The notes: generated by a model from the letters alone, not told the origin. Positions 49,998 through 60,399 are shown, counted from the first letter of the stretch. The stretch is 64,000 nt of DNA from Rhynchopus euleeides (GCA_963210315.1 OY723243.1:1054001-1118000); one strand, 5' to 3'. Program-made: numbers and translations.

Positions 49998-50982
49998 GCC
50001 GGTGCTGTGTGTGGAGCGCCGCTCGCGGCACACACCCACCCCCCTCCCCCTGCCAAGGGTGCCTGCGAAGTGGTGGTGCTTGAACGTTAACAAGACGGCA
50101 CAAAACACAGTTCGAACTGTTTGACACTGCACGGATAACGGGATACCTTGCTACGGCATGACATGACATGACATGGCAGTACGAACCAAGTCTCCCGACA
50201 CTGCAACCACACCAATAGCCGGGGCGGGGCGGGCGGGGCACCTGGTGACCTCATCTACCCTATGCCGCAGCACAACGGCTGGTTATGCTCCATCTCTCAC
50301 CCCGGCACGATGGCTTCTGCACCTCGGGTGGCAGCACGCATGCGCAGGGTTTCTTATTGTGTAGACCGCACCGAGCACGCGGTACTGATGCTATTGCGCC
50401 AAGGGGAGATATTCATTGGCAGAGCTGCCACGAAGACCAAACGAGACCCTTCCTTTTGTTATATGCCGCTGCGTGAGGGTTCCCTGCAATGGCCTGCATC
50501 GGCCCCACAGGAACAGGCCACGACACTCTGACAGAGCCACCTCGAAGGGAACCTGCTGTGTGAAGGCAGGAGAGGCAGAGGTGGGCAGCGCCCTGAAACG
50601 CCCTGAAGCACCTGAGAAAGATTCTGTGCGAGGGGGGGCTTTGACACCGTGACACCGACGAGGAAAATCACTTGAACTGGCTGACACCTTGCCCACACGA
50701 AGTTAGGGTTTCTCCACTTCGGGCCGGAGAAGAATCGGGAAACGTGCTGGGGACGTGCCCCGCACAGTTCCCACCACAGGGGGCGAAGCCCGAGCGGTCC
50801 CCCCCCCCTCCCCGACCCCCCCCCCATCGAACAGCACAATTCAACCCCACGCACACCCGAGAGCGGCCACCACCGCTATATTGTTTTGTAACAAAAAATA
50901 CCCCCCCGCCGTTCCGGCACTCTAACGCCATTCCTTCATTCGTTCCGACGCGCCACCGCCACCACCACCACCACCCCCTCCC
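49998..50982. other. Intergenic, nothing recognised
   Basis: About 985 bp, with C tracts at 50801-50823 and GT/CA-poor sequence elsewhere. No gene seen. Confidence 0.5.
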
Positions 50983-51825
50983 TCACCCCCCTCGCTGCGG
51001 GTCGCCGTCCAGGAGGGAGTAGCATCGCAAGAGGGACGCGACGTCACCACCGGGTGGCCTGCGGAGCGACGCTGTCGCTGAGGCGAGCGACAGCAAGGAG
51101 GAGGCGATCGCAGGGAGGGGGTGCTGCAGCACGACCCCTGGCACGGCGTACACGCTGCGTGCGTAAGCCTCTGCAAGGCGGAGGGTTTGCCTGGGGTGGG
51201 GTGGGTGGGCTGCAGCTGCCTGCTGTGCGATGCAAGCCTCCAGCGAGTCGGACACGACACACCATCGCAGCGCAGCCACAGCAACGCTTTCAACGGCGGT
51301 GATGGCGCATTCAGCTTCATCCACATCCTCCTGGCCAAGTACCATCTGATAGGGTTCTGCCGCACGCACAACAGCCCGACTCAGCGCAGGGAGACCAGGT
51401 TCCCACCCCATCACCTTGCCTGCCAACATCAGCAGGCAGGCTGCAAGGGTTTCCGTGCCGTGCTTTGAGGAGCGGCATTCCGCAGCGACGTCTGGGTCGA
51501 GGGTGGAGTTGGGGTACAGGCGGTGTGTGTTGACGCAGGCGGCCCCGATGAGGTGCCGTTCGACGCGCATCCCGCAGGACGCGGTGTCGTGCGACAGGGG
51601 GGCGGAGAGGCCCCGCGCGATGACAAATATCGCCGCCACAACGTCATGCCGTTGGATACTCTCCGCTGTGCCTCCAGCGGCTTCGGCATCAGCATCACCA
51701 CCCCCGCCTTGCTGCGGGGTGTTCGTCGGGAGAACGCTCTGTGCTGTGCTTTCGTCAGCATCGCCAGCAGCGGGGGCGCCCCCCTCATGGGCAAAGGCCT
51801 CGCCGTGGCTGCGCTTGCCGACCAT
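50983..51825 (-). CDS. Cyclin-like protein
   Basis: 280 residues from the ATG at 51825. A low-complexity N-terminus leads into an all-helical region that reads as tandem cyclin boxes: RHLIGAACVNTHRLYPNST, ETLAACLLMLAGKVMGWEP (the LA-x-K core of box 1), DEAECAITAVESVAVAALRW (the E-x(3)-L-x-L-x-W turn), and LAEAYARSVYAVPGVVLQHP with AIASSLLSLASATAS (box 2). This is closest to short transcriptional cyclins (C/K/L/T type) in style; the CDK partner is unknown. Sequence support is by pattern, not by an exact motif. The start is set by the acceptor at 51862. Confidence 0.6.
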   Translation of the reverse strand: MVGKRSHGEAFAHEGGAPAAGDADESTAQSVLPTNTPQQGGGGDADAEAAGGTAESIQRHDVVAAIFVIARGLSAPLSHDTASCGMRVERHLIGAACVNTHRLYPNSTLDPDVAAECRSSKHGTETLAACLLMLAGKVMGWEPGLPALSRAVVRAAEPYQMVLGQEDVDEAECAITAVESVAVAALRWCVVSDSLEACIAQQAAAAHPPHPRQTLRLAEAYARSVYAVPGVVLQHPLPAIASSLLSLASATASLRRPPGGDVASLLRCYSLLDGDPQRGG

Positions 51826-51860
51826 CGCGAGGGAGCAGAGTGATGCAGAGCCGCCACGCC

Positions 51861-51885
51861 CTGGGGGGTTAGAACAGCAGGCAGG
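51861..51885 (-). promoter_or_regulatory. Candidate spliced-leader acceptor (cyclin-like gene)
   Basis: The minus strand reads CTGCTGTTCTAACCCCCCAG ending at 51861, including a branch-like TTCTAAC, 35 nt before the ATG. Confidence 0.6.
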
Positions 51886-52569
51886 GGTGGCGGTGGTTGG
51901 GAGGAGATGAGGGGGGTACTTTGTTGTTCTCCCACCCGGCACTGTTTGCGCTACGCCACGTGCATCATGCGCCTGTGTGTGCCTGTGGGGGGGGAGGGGT
52001 GGCTGTGTGTCGAGAACTCAAAACAAGGCTCACAACCTGTTGGATTGTTAGCCTGGGAACAGGTGGAAAGAGGAGGGGGTTGTGGGGTTGGGTCACGCGA
52101 CAGCCTCCAAATTCTTCGTGTTCTGTTGTCAGGCATTTCTGTTCTTGCTTGTTGGAGGGATTTTCCGTTTGCCATCTCTTGTTTTTTTTTACCCACCCAG
52201 GTTCTTCATTCTGCATTACACACAAGAAACCCCCAGTTTCCCTTTTGCCCAAACTTGTTTTGGGCAAGCTATTCTGACCGAGATGCGCCGGACTGCGGAC
52301 ACAGCATCTTCCGAGGGGCATACGTTACAGCGATCATGCTGGCCTGCATCTAACCAGCATCAGTTTTGGCGGCTCACGCGCCACAAGGGAACGGGGGTGG
52401 GGGGGTGAAATTTGGTTGGAAACTGGGGACAGGTCAGGATAGTTGTCATAAATCACCCTACCCCCCCACCCCAGCCCCACTCCGTAAGCACCTATCCACA
52501 CAGCCTATCGACCGAACAGAATGTAACGAGGCAGCAAGATGACGCGGAACGCCCGCGAGGGGGGGTGGG
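51886..52569. other. Intergenic, nothing recognised
   Basis: About 680 bp; a T-rich stretch at 52175-52190 and a G run at 52567-52583. No gene seen. Confidence 0.5.
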
Positions 52570-52583
52570 GTGGGGGGGGGGGG

Positions 52584-52700
52584 GTTGATTGTCGAGAGTG
52601 AATGGAAAAAGGAAGTCTCCCAACACCTTCTTGCGATGTTAGTCTTTCTTGTAGTCACCACACCAGATACGCTGTATAGGGCGGATCGATGCACAATGGG
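52584..52700 (-). repeat. Dispersed repeat R2, copy 1
   Basis: About 115 bp shared with 58836-58950 in the same orientation, including GATTGTCGAGAGTGAAT, CTTGTAGTCA and CACACCAGATA, ending near GGATC. Confidence 0.7.
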
Positions 52701-53384
52701 AGGGTGTGCCGCAGTTGTCTGTCAGTGGCCTGGTGGTTGGACCGCAGCACAGTATCACTGAAACACGACGGGGGTGGGGGGGGGGGGTGGGGGCGGTGGT
52801 GATCCCGAGATGGAAGGAGATGATCTCACATTTGCTCATCTCATCTCCTCGTCGGGTCCTGCCACACTCACGCACACACATACTCTCTCGTAAGCATTGC
52901 ATTTCTCTTTCTCTCTGTCTCTCCCACAGCAAACTAACATGCGCTGCCCATCTGCCCCCCCTGAAGACCTGTGCATGCCAACAAGACACCACGCGGTGTC
53001 GCTTAGCTGGAGGGTGGAACAGCAGGTGCCCGCTGCTTGCATTCCCCAGCTCACCCTTCACCTCTTACCCAACTCCTCAATTTTGCGGTAACTTCAACGG
53101 GCGCCAGAAAAGAAGGGGAAAAAGAAGGAGGGAGCGGGGAGGGAGAGAGAGAGCGGGCGGTGGTCTTGGGCCTCGGCATGACGCACCCACCCCCTCCCCC
53201 TTCCCCACCCCCCCGCACGATTTTTTTTCGCTTCGACGGCGGTTGATATTGACGCAAGATCAGGGAGCCAGCTTTTGGCGGAGGAGGATTGGGCGAAGCG
53301 AGGCAGCGGGAGGGGGGCGCGAGGGTGGGGGGGGGGGGGCAACGAAAACGGTTCGCTGTCTTTTTCTTGACTGAGAAAATCGTA
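52701..53384. other. Intergenic, nothing recognised
   Basis: About 680 bp with CT-rich (52900-52925) and purine-rich (53100-53160) stretches and G tracts near 52770 and 53326. No gene seen. Confidence 0.5.
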
Positions 53385-53600
53385 CTCCTTCCGCTGAAAT
53401 AAGGGAATCACCCTGCCCAGCAACTGCAAAAAAAATCGGCAGATCCGGGCTACTTTTCGCTGCAGCACACACTCCTGTCTCAAATGTTGTGTAAGCCCCT
53501 ATGAAGTGGCATGAAGGCGCTCCTTATTAAGCTTCAGTCATATTCAGATTTCCTTTGCTACTTCGCGACTTCGCTACGCTTCGCCGCTCGTAACCGGTAA
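53385..53600 (+). repeat. Dispersed repeat R1, copy 2
   Basis: Matches copies at 30690-30905 and 60400-60598: CTGCCCAGCAACTG, CCGGGCTACTTTTCG, GTGGCATGAAGG, then GCTACTTCGCGACTTCGCTA. It abuts the left side of the inverted-repeat element. Confidence 0.7.
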
Positions 53601-53639
53601 GAAAAAAATGATGCGCGCAGATCAGGGCTGTTCCTAACT

Positions 53640-54830
53640 GGGGGGCTTGTTCCCCACTTTCAGGATTCTGAACTTTTTTTCTAAGAATTTTTGTAAGGGG
53701 AAAAAAAGTTTTTTTCTAAGAATTTTGTTAGGGGATTTTTTTCTAAGGTTGTTTCGCAGAGGAAAAAACCTTTTCTAAGTTTTCCCCAGTCGACAGGGCG
53801 CGCACAAGGATGGAAGGGAAGTCTGTCCCACGTACCGTTCGCCTTGCTGGCCAACTGGAGAGCCAGACGTTCACTACCGTGGCCTCCGGCGGCTGGGGGG
53901 CTCCGCCCCCCAGACCCCCCTGTGGCGTACGTCTCGTACTCAAGTCCTTCGAATCCCATCAGGTCGGGGTCCAACCACTCCAGTCGCCTCTGAGGACGCA
54001 GCCAACTCGCACAGAATCTGTACGCCCACACGAACAGATGTTCGCTACCGTGGCCTCCGGCGGCTGGGGGGCTCCGCCCCCCAGACCCCCCATGTAGCGT
54101 GTGCCCGTCCATCTATCTCACTTCCCTGGGTACAGTGCAGCGTAGGAGGTCAGCGCCGCATCCATGAAGCGCTTCTTCGAAGCCTGACTGACATCGGACA
54201 GGAGGTCGGGCTTCCCCACCTGGGAGGTACACTTGCCGCGTTCGCGACATGCGTGACACGCGACACGCTACCTGAAACGTGAGTGTGCCTTGCTAACACG
54301 GGCATTTCAACGGTCTGCCGACGACCGTTCCCCAAACCAGTAAACCAGCAGTTTTGGAAAATCGGAGAGATCACCCTACTGCGCTGAATATGGTGCGCAC
54401 CACTGCAAAAATCCCCGGGAGCTTTTGGGCTTTCAGACCTGAAGGGGCCAGCAGGGCCAGCGTCGGGGAGTGGCAGCTTTGTAACTGTCCTCCAGCTGCT
54501 GGCATGTCCAGCCCTGCGAGAGTGCCAAGGTGTATTGAGTCCCTGCGGAGCACAACCCCCGATGAGAACGAGTGCCAGATGATCCTCATTCATTTTCAGC
54601 TGTAACGCGCATGAGGGGCACTCTCTGCCGCAAGCATCTCTGGGCATCACTCGAGAGCTGTCAATGATGACGCGGAGAGAAATCAGAGAAAAAGTCCCGC
54701 CTGACGGGCACGCGCCTGGAAACTGTGGGGGGGCGAGCAAAAAATCCCTTGTAAAAATTCTTAGAAAAAACCTGGTTCCCCGACCCAAAAAACCTGGAAA
54801 AAGGGCTCGTTCCCCGCCCAGGCCTGGCGC
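53640..54830. mobile_element. Degraded inverted-repeat element
   Basis: The word TTTTTTCTAAGAATTTTT followed by two bases and AAGGG occurs at 53675-53699 and inverted at 54745-54771, each beside a GGGG...CCCC block (53640-53656, 54800-54822). The left arm adds about four tandem units of 28-31 bp (53672-53787). Two related minus-strand peptides lie inside: 54112-53681 and 54788-54150, plus a short terminal reading KKRFMDAALTSYAALYPGK before a stop near 54128. No transposase domain is seen. Ends and target duplication are not resolved. Confidence 0.5.
53876..54098. repeat. Two GC-hairpin direct repeats
   Basis: About 50 bp (CCGTGGCCTCCGGCGGCTGG, then GGGGCTCCGCCCCCCAGACC) occurs at 53876-53927 and 54047-54098. 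Each holds the palindrome GGGGGGC-TCC-GCCCCCC. On the minus strand both encode GGSGGRSPPAAGGHGSE. Confidence 0.75.
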
Positions 54831-55172
54831 AGATCGAGAGATGGATCAGGGGGAGGCAGCCCTCATAGGTAATGAGTGGGAAAGCCTCGCTCTCACGTGC
54901 CGTTTGCTCTGGGAGTGCCGCTTGCGTCGGCCGGAGCTTCAGGGCACGCCCAGCGGCGCTGCCAAACAACACTTGAGAGAGAGAGAGAGAGAGAGAGAGT
55001 ATAACTGGGCAGCCTCTGAAGCCAGAGGGAGAGAGACTGCGGGAGACGGGGGAGGGCACCTCCCGACCGGGAACCCCAAGAAAACGAGCCTCGCGCGGGG
55101 GATTGCGCCGCGCGCTCTACCCTGGGTTTGCCACCTTGCAGCACCAGGGGAGGATATCTATGCGCCGTGCGC
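54831..55172. other. Intergenic with GA microsatellite
   Basis: About 340 bp between the inverted-repeat element and the UDP-xylose synthase stop. It contains (GA)12 at 54975-54999; nothing else recognised. Confidence 0.6.
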
Positions 55173-56964
55173 TTACTGGCCCTTGAGGTACCCAGGCCTC
55201 TTGGGCTCCTGCCCGACAGTGTCGATGCGCCCACCGTTCTTCTCAAGCTGCTGCTTGAAGTATTCGATTGTCTTGACAAGACCCTGTGGTGGTGGGAGGT
55301 GTGGTGGTGCAGTAACATGCAATTGTGGGATATGGCATGAAGCCAGATGAGGGAAGAATCCCTTTTCGGCAATGTACGATGTGGCCCGGTGTGTGTGTGC
55401 CAGTACGGTGGAGGGATCATCAGAGTGCACTCGAGGACTGACCCCAAACAACGGCACGTGTGTGTGTGTGTGGCAAAGATGGTGTGGATCACAATATGAT
55501 GTGTGTGGGGAAAAGGGGCGTGCGCTAGGATAGAGGCAGTAGGGGGGGGTGTCGGTGGATGATTTCTTTGTCCCACAGGGACAGCTCAGGTTGGCCCTTC
55601 AAAAATATGCCTCGCGGCTTCTTGGAGAACCAGTGCTACGGGCTCATGGGACATACATCAGACACAGTCCACTTCGGCTTCCAGCCAAGCTTCTCCTTGG
55701 CCTTGGTGATGTCGGGCTTGCGCTGCGACGGGTCGTCCTTCGACGCCTCCTTCTTCACAATCTTGCTCGACGTTGCTGTCAGCTCCTGTATGGGGGCACA
55801 AGAGAGTTGGGACACAGGCACACACCCCGTCGACCACACCACAATTAACAGTAATCCCGACCCACCACCCCTTTTCGGGTCCACCAAGTGGAGAAAAGAA
55901 CAAGAGGTGCGGACACCAAACTTCTTCTGCGCGACCCCCTCCCCACAACCTGACGACACCCCCACGACCCTACAGCTGCGACATACCTTGATCAGCTCCG
56001 CAAACCGGGCGACGGTGTACTCATCGGGGTTCCCCACGTTGACAGGGGTTGTCACGTCGCCGTTCATGACTGTGTAGATACCGTCCACCAGGTCATCCAC
56101 GAACTGGAACGAACGGGTCTGCTGCCCCTCACCGTAGATGGTGATGTCCCTGCCCTGCAGGGCGTTGATGATGAAGTTGCTGACAACACGCCCGTCGTTG
56201 GGGTGCATCCGCGGCCCGAAGGTGTTGAAGATACGCACCACACGCACATCCACATGGTACTGCGACTGGTAGGCGTACATCATGGTCTCCCCAAGACGCT
56301 TCGCCTCGTCATAGCAGGCACGCGGCCCGATCGGGTTCACGTTGCCCCAGTACGTCTCGGGCTGCGGGTGCACCTTCGGGTCACCGTACACCTCAGAGGT
56401 GGAGGTGAACAGAACACGTGCCCCTGTCGCACGTGCGATCTCCAGCATGTTCCGGGTCCCGTCGGTGTTGGTGAGGATGGTCTTCATCGGGTCGAACATG
56501 TAGTGCGGCGGCGACGCAGGGGAGGCCATGTGGTAGATCTGGTCCACGACGAACGAGATCTTGTCGGTGACGTCGTGCTCCACCAGCGCGAAGTTCGGGT
56601 GCCCCACCCAGTGGATGATGTTCTCCATCCGCCCCGTGAAGAAGTTGTCCATCACAATCACATGGTTGCCCTCACGCATCAGCTTGTCGACAAGGTTCGA
56701 CCCCACAAACCCAGCCCCACCCGTCACAAGAATGCGCTTCCGGCTCGACGAAGAGAGCGTCTTGGTAGCCGGGAAGTCCTGCGGACGGGGCTTCATTTCC
56801 TTCACATCGCTCCGCAGGGCATTCAGCTCGCTCACGAGGCGCTCGTGCTGCACCTGCTTCTGCACTGGGGACATCTCATGGGAGGTCGTCGGGCTGCCCC
56901 ATATGCTGTAGCAGACCCCTGTGGTCAGCACCACCGTCACAATGATCGCCCGCCAGTCGGTCAT
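55173..56964 (-). CDS. UXS1: UDP-glucuronate decarboxylase (UDP-xylose synthase), 3 exons
   Basis: Exons are 56964-55987, 55785-55657 and 55283-55173 (405 residues; introns of 201 and 373 nt, both GTATGT, phase 0). The N-terminus has a type II membrane anchor ([16 protein letters not shown]) and a stem coiled coil, as in Golgi UXS. The Rossmann NAD site is [19 protein letters not shown] at 78-95. Catalytic residues are Thr/Ser in [12 protein letters not shown] and Tyr218-x3-Lys222 in ACYDEAKR. Substrate blocks [20 protein letters not shown] and [12 protein letters not shown] are intact. Exon 3 supplies [15 protein letters not shown]. It converts UDP-glucuronate to UDP-xylose, the donor for xylosylated glycans and surface polysaccharide. 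Confidence 0.95.
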
Positions 56965-57508
56965 CTTTGCAAGAAGGACGGCCCCTACAGCGCACGTAGG
57001 GCTACAGGAGGATATAGGTGGATGTGTTCAGATGGCACAAAATCATACAAGAATACAGGGGGCGAATAAACGTGCGAATGACGATTGTTCGAACCCCCCC
57101 CCCCAGCCATCTAGTTTCATAGGTCGTGATAAGTGGCATGGCGGTTCTGGCCGGTTTCCCTTGAATACGCCACACTCCCGCCTTAGTTGATTTTGCCACA
57201 CCCAACCACAACAAACGCCGAGACGCTTCGAAAAGGTTGTGCGAGGGGAAGGGGAAGGGGTGGGTGGGGGCGGGGGGATCCCACACGGCAACCTTCTTTA
57301 TGTAGTGTGGGTTACACCCGAGCGATCTCTGATACCGGCCTCCACACAACATAGGCATGCACTCTTAAGAAACAGACAGACAGACAGACAGACAGACAGA
57401 CCCCACAGCCCTCCTCCCATTGCAGGCACAACCGCCCATACAAGGGTGAAGGAAAGGTGGCAGCCGTGGCACCCTCGAGCCCACCACCCCACCACCCCCC
57501 ACCCCCTC
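56965..57508. other. Intergenic with tetranucleotide repeat
   Basis: About 540 bp holding an (ACAG) tetranucleotide array at 57372-57401. An acceptor-like ATCCTCCTGTAG lies upstream of the UXS1 ATG. Confidence 0.55.
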
Positions 57509-58822
57509 TCACGCACTGCACAGCAAAATCGCGCCTGTAAAGGCCACGACAGCATGCCACACAAGCGATGGGAGCTGCGTCGCCCTGCTGAAGGGAAACT
57601 TGCACCGCCTGCCCGACACACAGACCCATGCGGACACGAGAGCGATCCGCACGAGGCAGTCAGACAGCCCCACCTCCGCCTCCGCCTTACCGCCACCTGC
57701 CAGCGCCTCCAGCACGTTCCCCTCCACTGTCGCGTTGCGCAGCGCCTCCATACCCCGGAGAGTGTCGAGGCTGGCCCCGACTGCAATCTGGTTCCCCTCG
57801 AGGTGCAGCCCCTGCAGGCTCTTCAGCCCACGCAGAGCAGCGGGTATCTCGCCTGACAGGCGGTTCCCGCCAAGCCCCAGCCTGCGCAGGGCACGCAGAT
57901 GCCCGAAGGAACCCGGGATGCTGCCCTCCAAGAGGTTCCCCTCCAGATCCAGCACCTCGAGGGGGTGCCCGGCGGGGCCCCAGCTCTCGGGGATGGTGCC
58001 GTGCAGGCGGTTCCCCTTCAGCGAGATATGCCGAGCCCTCTCCAGGGTGCGGATGAAGTCATACGGCAGCTCCCCCGACAGATGGTTCTCCGCAAACAGG
58101 GCGTACTCCACACCGGTCAGGCCTGCACCACAGGGAAGGCCCCCGGAGAGAAGGTTTTGTGAGAAATCGACTTGAGAGAGTGCAGAACGCGCACCATCTT
58201 CCAACGCGAAGGCGGGGAGGGCACCTGAGATCTGGTTTGACTGCATCAACACCTTCACCAGGTTTGGCATGCCGCGGAGGAGGCCTGCAGGGAGAGTCCC
58301 TGATAGGCGGTTGTTGCAGAGGCACAGCTCCCGCAGCGACCCGAGCGAAGAGAGGGAAGGGGGGACTGTCCCGTGGAGGCGGTTGCTGCAGAGATCCAGC
58401 ACCTCTAAGCTGCGGAGCTGCCCGATGGACCTGGGGATTGACCCGCGGATCTCGTTGTTGTAGAGGATCAGCGCACGGAGGTCGCCCAGCCGTGACCCCC
58501 CAGCAGGGGCGTCTGGGATGGTCCCCTTCAGCCCCCTCGAGGGGAGGTTGACCGCCGCCAGCATCGCCTCCTGCTGCCGGGGGGGCGGGCGCCCCGCGCA
58601 CACAACGCCATCTGCGAAGCAGATGCCCGACGGGTCGGAGGGGTCCCCGCTGATGGCGGGGTCGGCGGGGATGCCGGTTGCGCGGAGAAGGGCGGACAAC
58701 TCCGAGGTGCCGGGGAGGTGCCGTGACGTGTGTGTGGGTGTGGCGGAGCAAGCCACGGTGAGGAGGGCCAACAGGGTGGGATGGTGGCGGGGGCCGGCGT
58801 GTGTGGGGGTATGGCGCCGCAT
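57509..58822 (-). CDS. Plant-type leucine-rich-repeat surface protein, probably GPI-anchored
   Basis: 437 residues. A signal peptide with a hydrophobic core (TLLALLTVACSA) is followed by an LRR-N-like region and about ten LRRs of the 24-residue L-x-x-N-x-L-x-G-x-I/L-P class (LRALILYNNEIRGSIP, LEVLDLCSNRLHGTVP, LRRLGLGGNRLSGEIP). There is no kinase. The C-terminus is a short hydrophobic tail ending at the stop (LVWHAVVAFTGAILLCSA) with no cytosolic residues, as in a GPI-addition signal. Trypanosomatid promastigote surface antigens share this LRR-plus-GPI layout. Likely a cell-surface binding protein. Repeat R2 lies just upstream of the ATG. Confidence 0.85.
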   Translation of the reverse strand: MRRHTPTHAGPRHHPTLLALLTVACSATPTHTSRHLPGTSELSALLRATGIPADPAISGDPSDPSGICFADGVVCAGRPPPRQQEAMLAAVNLPSRGLKGTIPDAPAGGSRLGDLRALILYNNEIRGSIPRSIGQLRSLEVLDLCSNRLHGTVPPSLSSLGSLRELCLCNNRLSGTLPAGLLRGMPNLVKVLMQSNQISGALPAFALEDGARSALSQVDFSQNLLSGGLPCGAGLTGVEYALFAENHLSGELPYDFIRTLERARHISLKGNRLHGTIPESWGPAGHPLEVLDLEGNLLEGSIPGSFGHLRALRRLGLGGNRLSGEIPAALRGLKSLQGLHLEGNQIAVGASLDTLRGMEALRNATVEGNVLEALAGGGKAEAEVGLSDCLVRIALVSAWVCVSGRRCKFPFSRATQLPSLVWHAVVAFTGAILLCSA

Positions 58823-58835
58823 GCCTTGGGAGGGG

Positions 58836-58950
58836 GTTTGATTGTCGAGAGTGAATAAAGCAAAGGCAAGCCCCTCCCGGCACCTCGCAATGTTTGCCCA
58901 TTCTTGTAGTCATCACACCAGATATGCTATACAGGGTGGATCAATGCCTT
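58836..58950 (-). repeat. Dispersed repeat R2, copy 2
   Basis: Partner of 52584-52700, ending 14 bp upstream of the LRR gene ATG. On the minus strand it contains GTGATGACTACAAG. It may supply the leader or acceptor region of that gene. Confidence 0.7.
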
Positions 58951-59282
58951 GGAGCGTATGTCGCGCGGTGTGCGGATGGGACCGGGGGTGGTGGTGGGGG
59001 GGGATGTGACACCCTCCATGCGCTGCTCGTTGGCAACAAACGCTGCCAATTCGTTTTTTTTTACGGAGGCAAAAAAATACAAACCTTAGGGGCAAGCTGG
59101 GGTGGCAGGCTGGCAAGCCTCAGCGGCAAACCCCCCCTGCCTGGCTGTGGAAACAACCCCTGGCAGGGCGCCGCGGGGCTGGCTTCGGCATCTTCAGGAG
59201 GGCGGGGTCCCCTGCAGGGGAATGGCCCGCCCTGCCCAGGGCAGGTCTATTGGCATTGGAGCACGGTGGCTGAAGATCCAGG
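58951..59282. other. Intergenic, nothing recognised
   Basis: About 330 bp between repeat R2 and the stop of the helical protein gene; GC-rich, no gene seen. Confidence 0.5.
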
Positions 59283-60128
59283 CTACGGCGGACGAGGTGA
59301 CGGGTTCTCTGAACCTTCGCCGTCTTTATTGCTCACCTGCGACCCGTCGCGCGACCGGTTGAAGTTGTCCATGGCTGACCCTGTCGGGGCTGCCGCAGGG
59401 GCAGCGTCTGGCGGTGGTGGTGCCGCAGTCGACTCTTTCCGCTGCGGCTCCTGCTTGGCGAGCTGAAACTTTTTGTAGAGGTTCGGTGTGGTGCTCGCCT
59501 GGTGCGCCATCGACACCTTCTGCTCGACAAGAGTGAGGATGCGGTTCCCGGTATCCAGGGCACGGTTGAGGGACATCGTCAGCCGCGTCGCGTCGCGCTC
59601 AGCAGCCTCATCGAGGAACGCGACGTGTTTTTTTGTGATGCCCTCCAGCGACGCCTTCTCCGCAACCTGCCGCTTCGCAACCTTGTTGAGATACAGGTCG
59701 TGCTGGTTGTAGCGATACCCCGCCTCGGCGAGATGGCTCTTCAGCACGATCTGGCTCTGTGTGTACGACACGCCCTTTGCCTCGTTCCCCTCAGCCTGGT
59801 AGCGCAGGTTTGCAAAGAGAGCTTCAAGCTCGCAGAGATGTCGTTTCCGCAGCACAACCTCGACACGCCTCCGGTATGCGTTGTAGGTCTTCTTCTGCTC
59901 CAGCCACAAGGAAGCCATGAGCTGCAGCAGGCTGCGCTTCCACTGGGCCATATCCCCCTTCAGCGCTGTCGCGGTGTTCAGCAGCACGCTGTGGTCGGTC
60001 AGTGCTGGATCCCACGGGGTCAGCACATTGTCCAGCTCCCTCAGGCGCGACGCAAAATGTGTTTCAAGGTGCCTCACTTTCGAGTCGAACACCTTCAGCA
60101 TGGATATGTTCCCAGGCATGCTCGCCAT
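59283..60128 (-). CDS. Alpha-helical coiled-coil protein, BAR-like length
   Basis: 281 residues from the ATG at 60128. Residues 10-225 are predicted entirely helical and highly charged (VFDSKVRHLETHFASRLREL, EVVLRKRHLCELEALFANLR, HVAFLDEAAERDATRLTMSL), followed by a Pro/Ala-rich, Ser-rich tail. Three long helices of about 60 residues are the size of a BAR domain, but no diagnostic motif is present. An ACACAG lies about 45 nt before the ATG; the frame is open back to it with a GTG but no earlier ATG. First gene of the minus-strand array at its upstream end. Confidence 0.6.
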   Translation of the reverse strand: MASMPGNISMLKVFDSKVRHLETHFASRLRELDNVLTPWDPALTDHSVLLNTATALKGDMAQWKRSLLQLMASLWLEQKKTYNAYRRRVEVVLRKRHLCELEALFANLRYQAEGNEAKGVSYTQSQIVLKSHLAEAGYRYNQHDLYLNKVAKRQVAEKASLEGITKKHVAFLDEAAERDATRLTMSLNRALDTGNRILTLVEQKVSMAHQASTTPNLYKKFQLAKQEPQRKESTAAPPPPDAAPAAAPTGSAMDNFNRSRDGSQVSNKDGEGSENPSPRPP

Positions 60129-60399
60129 TGCGCCAACAGAATCGGCCTCCTTGGGCCGATTCGTTGTCACCTGTGTGTGGTGGGGATGGACAATATCTGC
60201 TTGACTGCAGGAACACAGGGTGAGATTGGCTCATGGATTGCTGGCAGCAGGATGGTTTGTGAGAATCGGGAAACACCAGCACCTTCGGCACTTCAGCATC
60301 ACTTGTATTGAACGAGCGGCCTGTCCCGCACTGTCACAACTGTAGGACAGCTTCTCCTGGCAGGAGACCGGAATGCCTACGCGAGAGCATGGGTAAGGC
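60129..60399. other. Region upstream of the first minus-strand gene
   Basis: About 270 bp with no recognised feature. No promoter can be identified from sequence. Confidence 0.4.
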
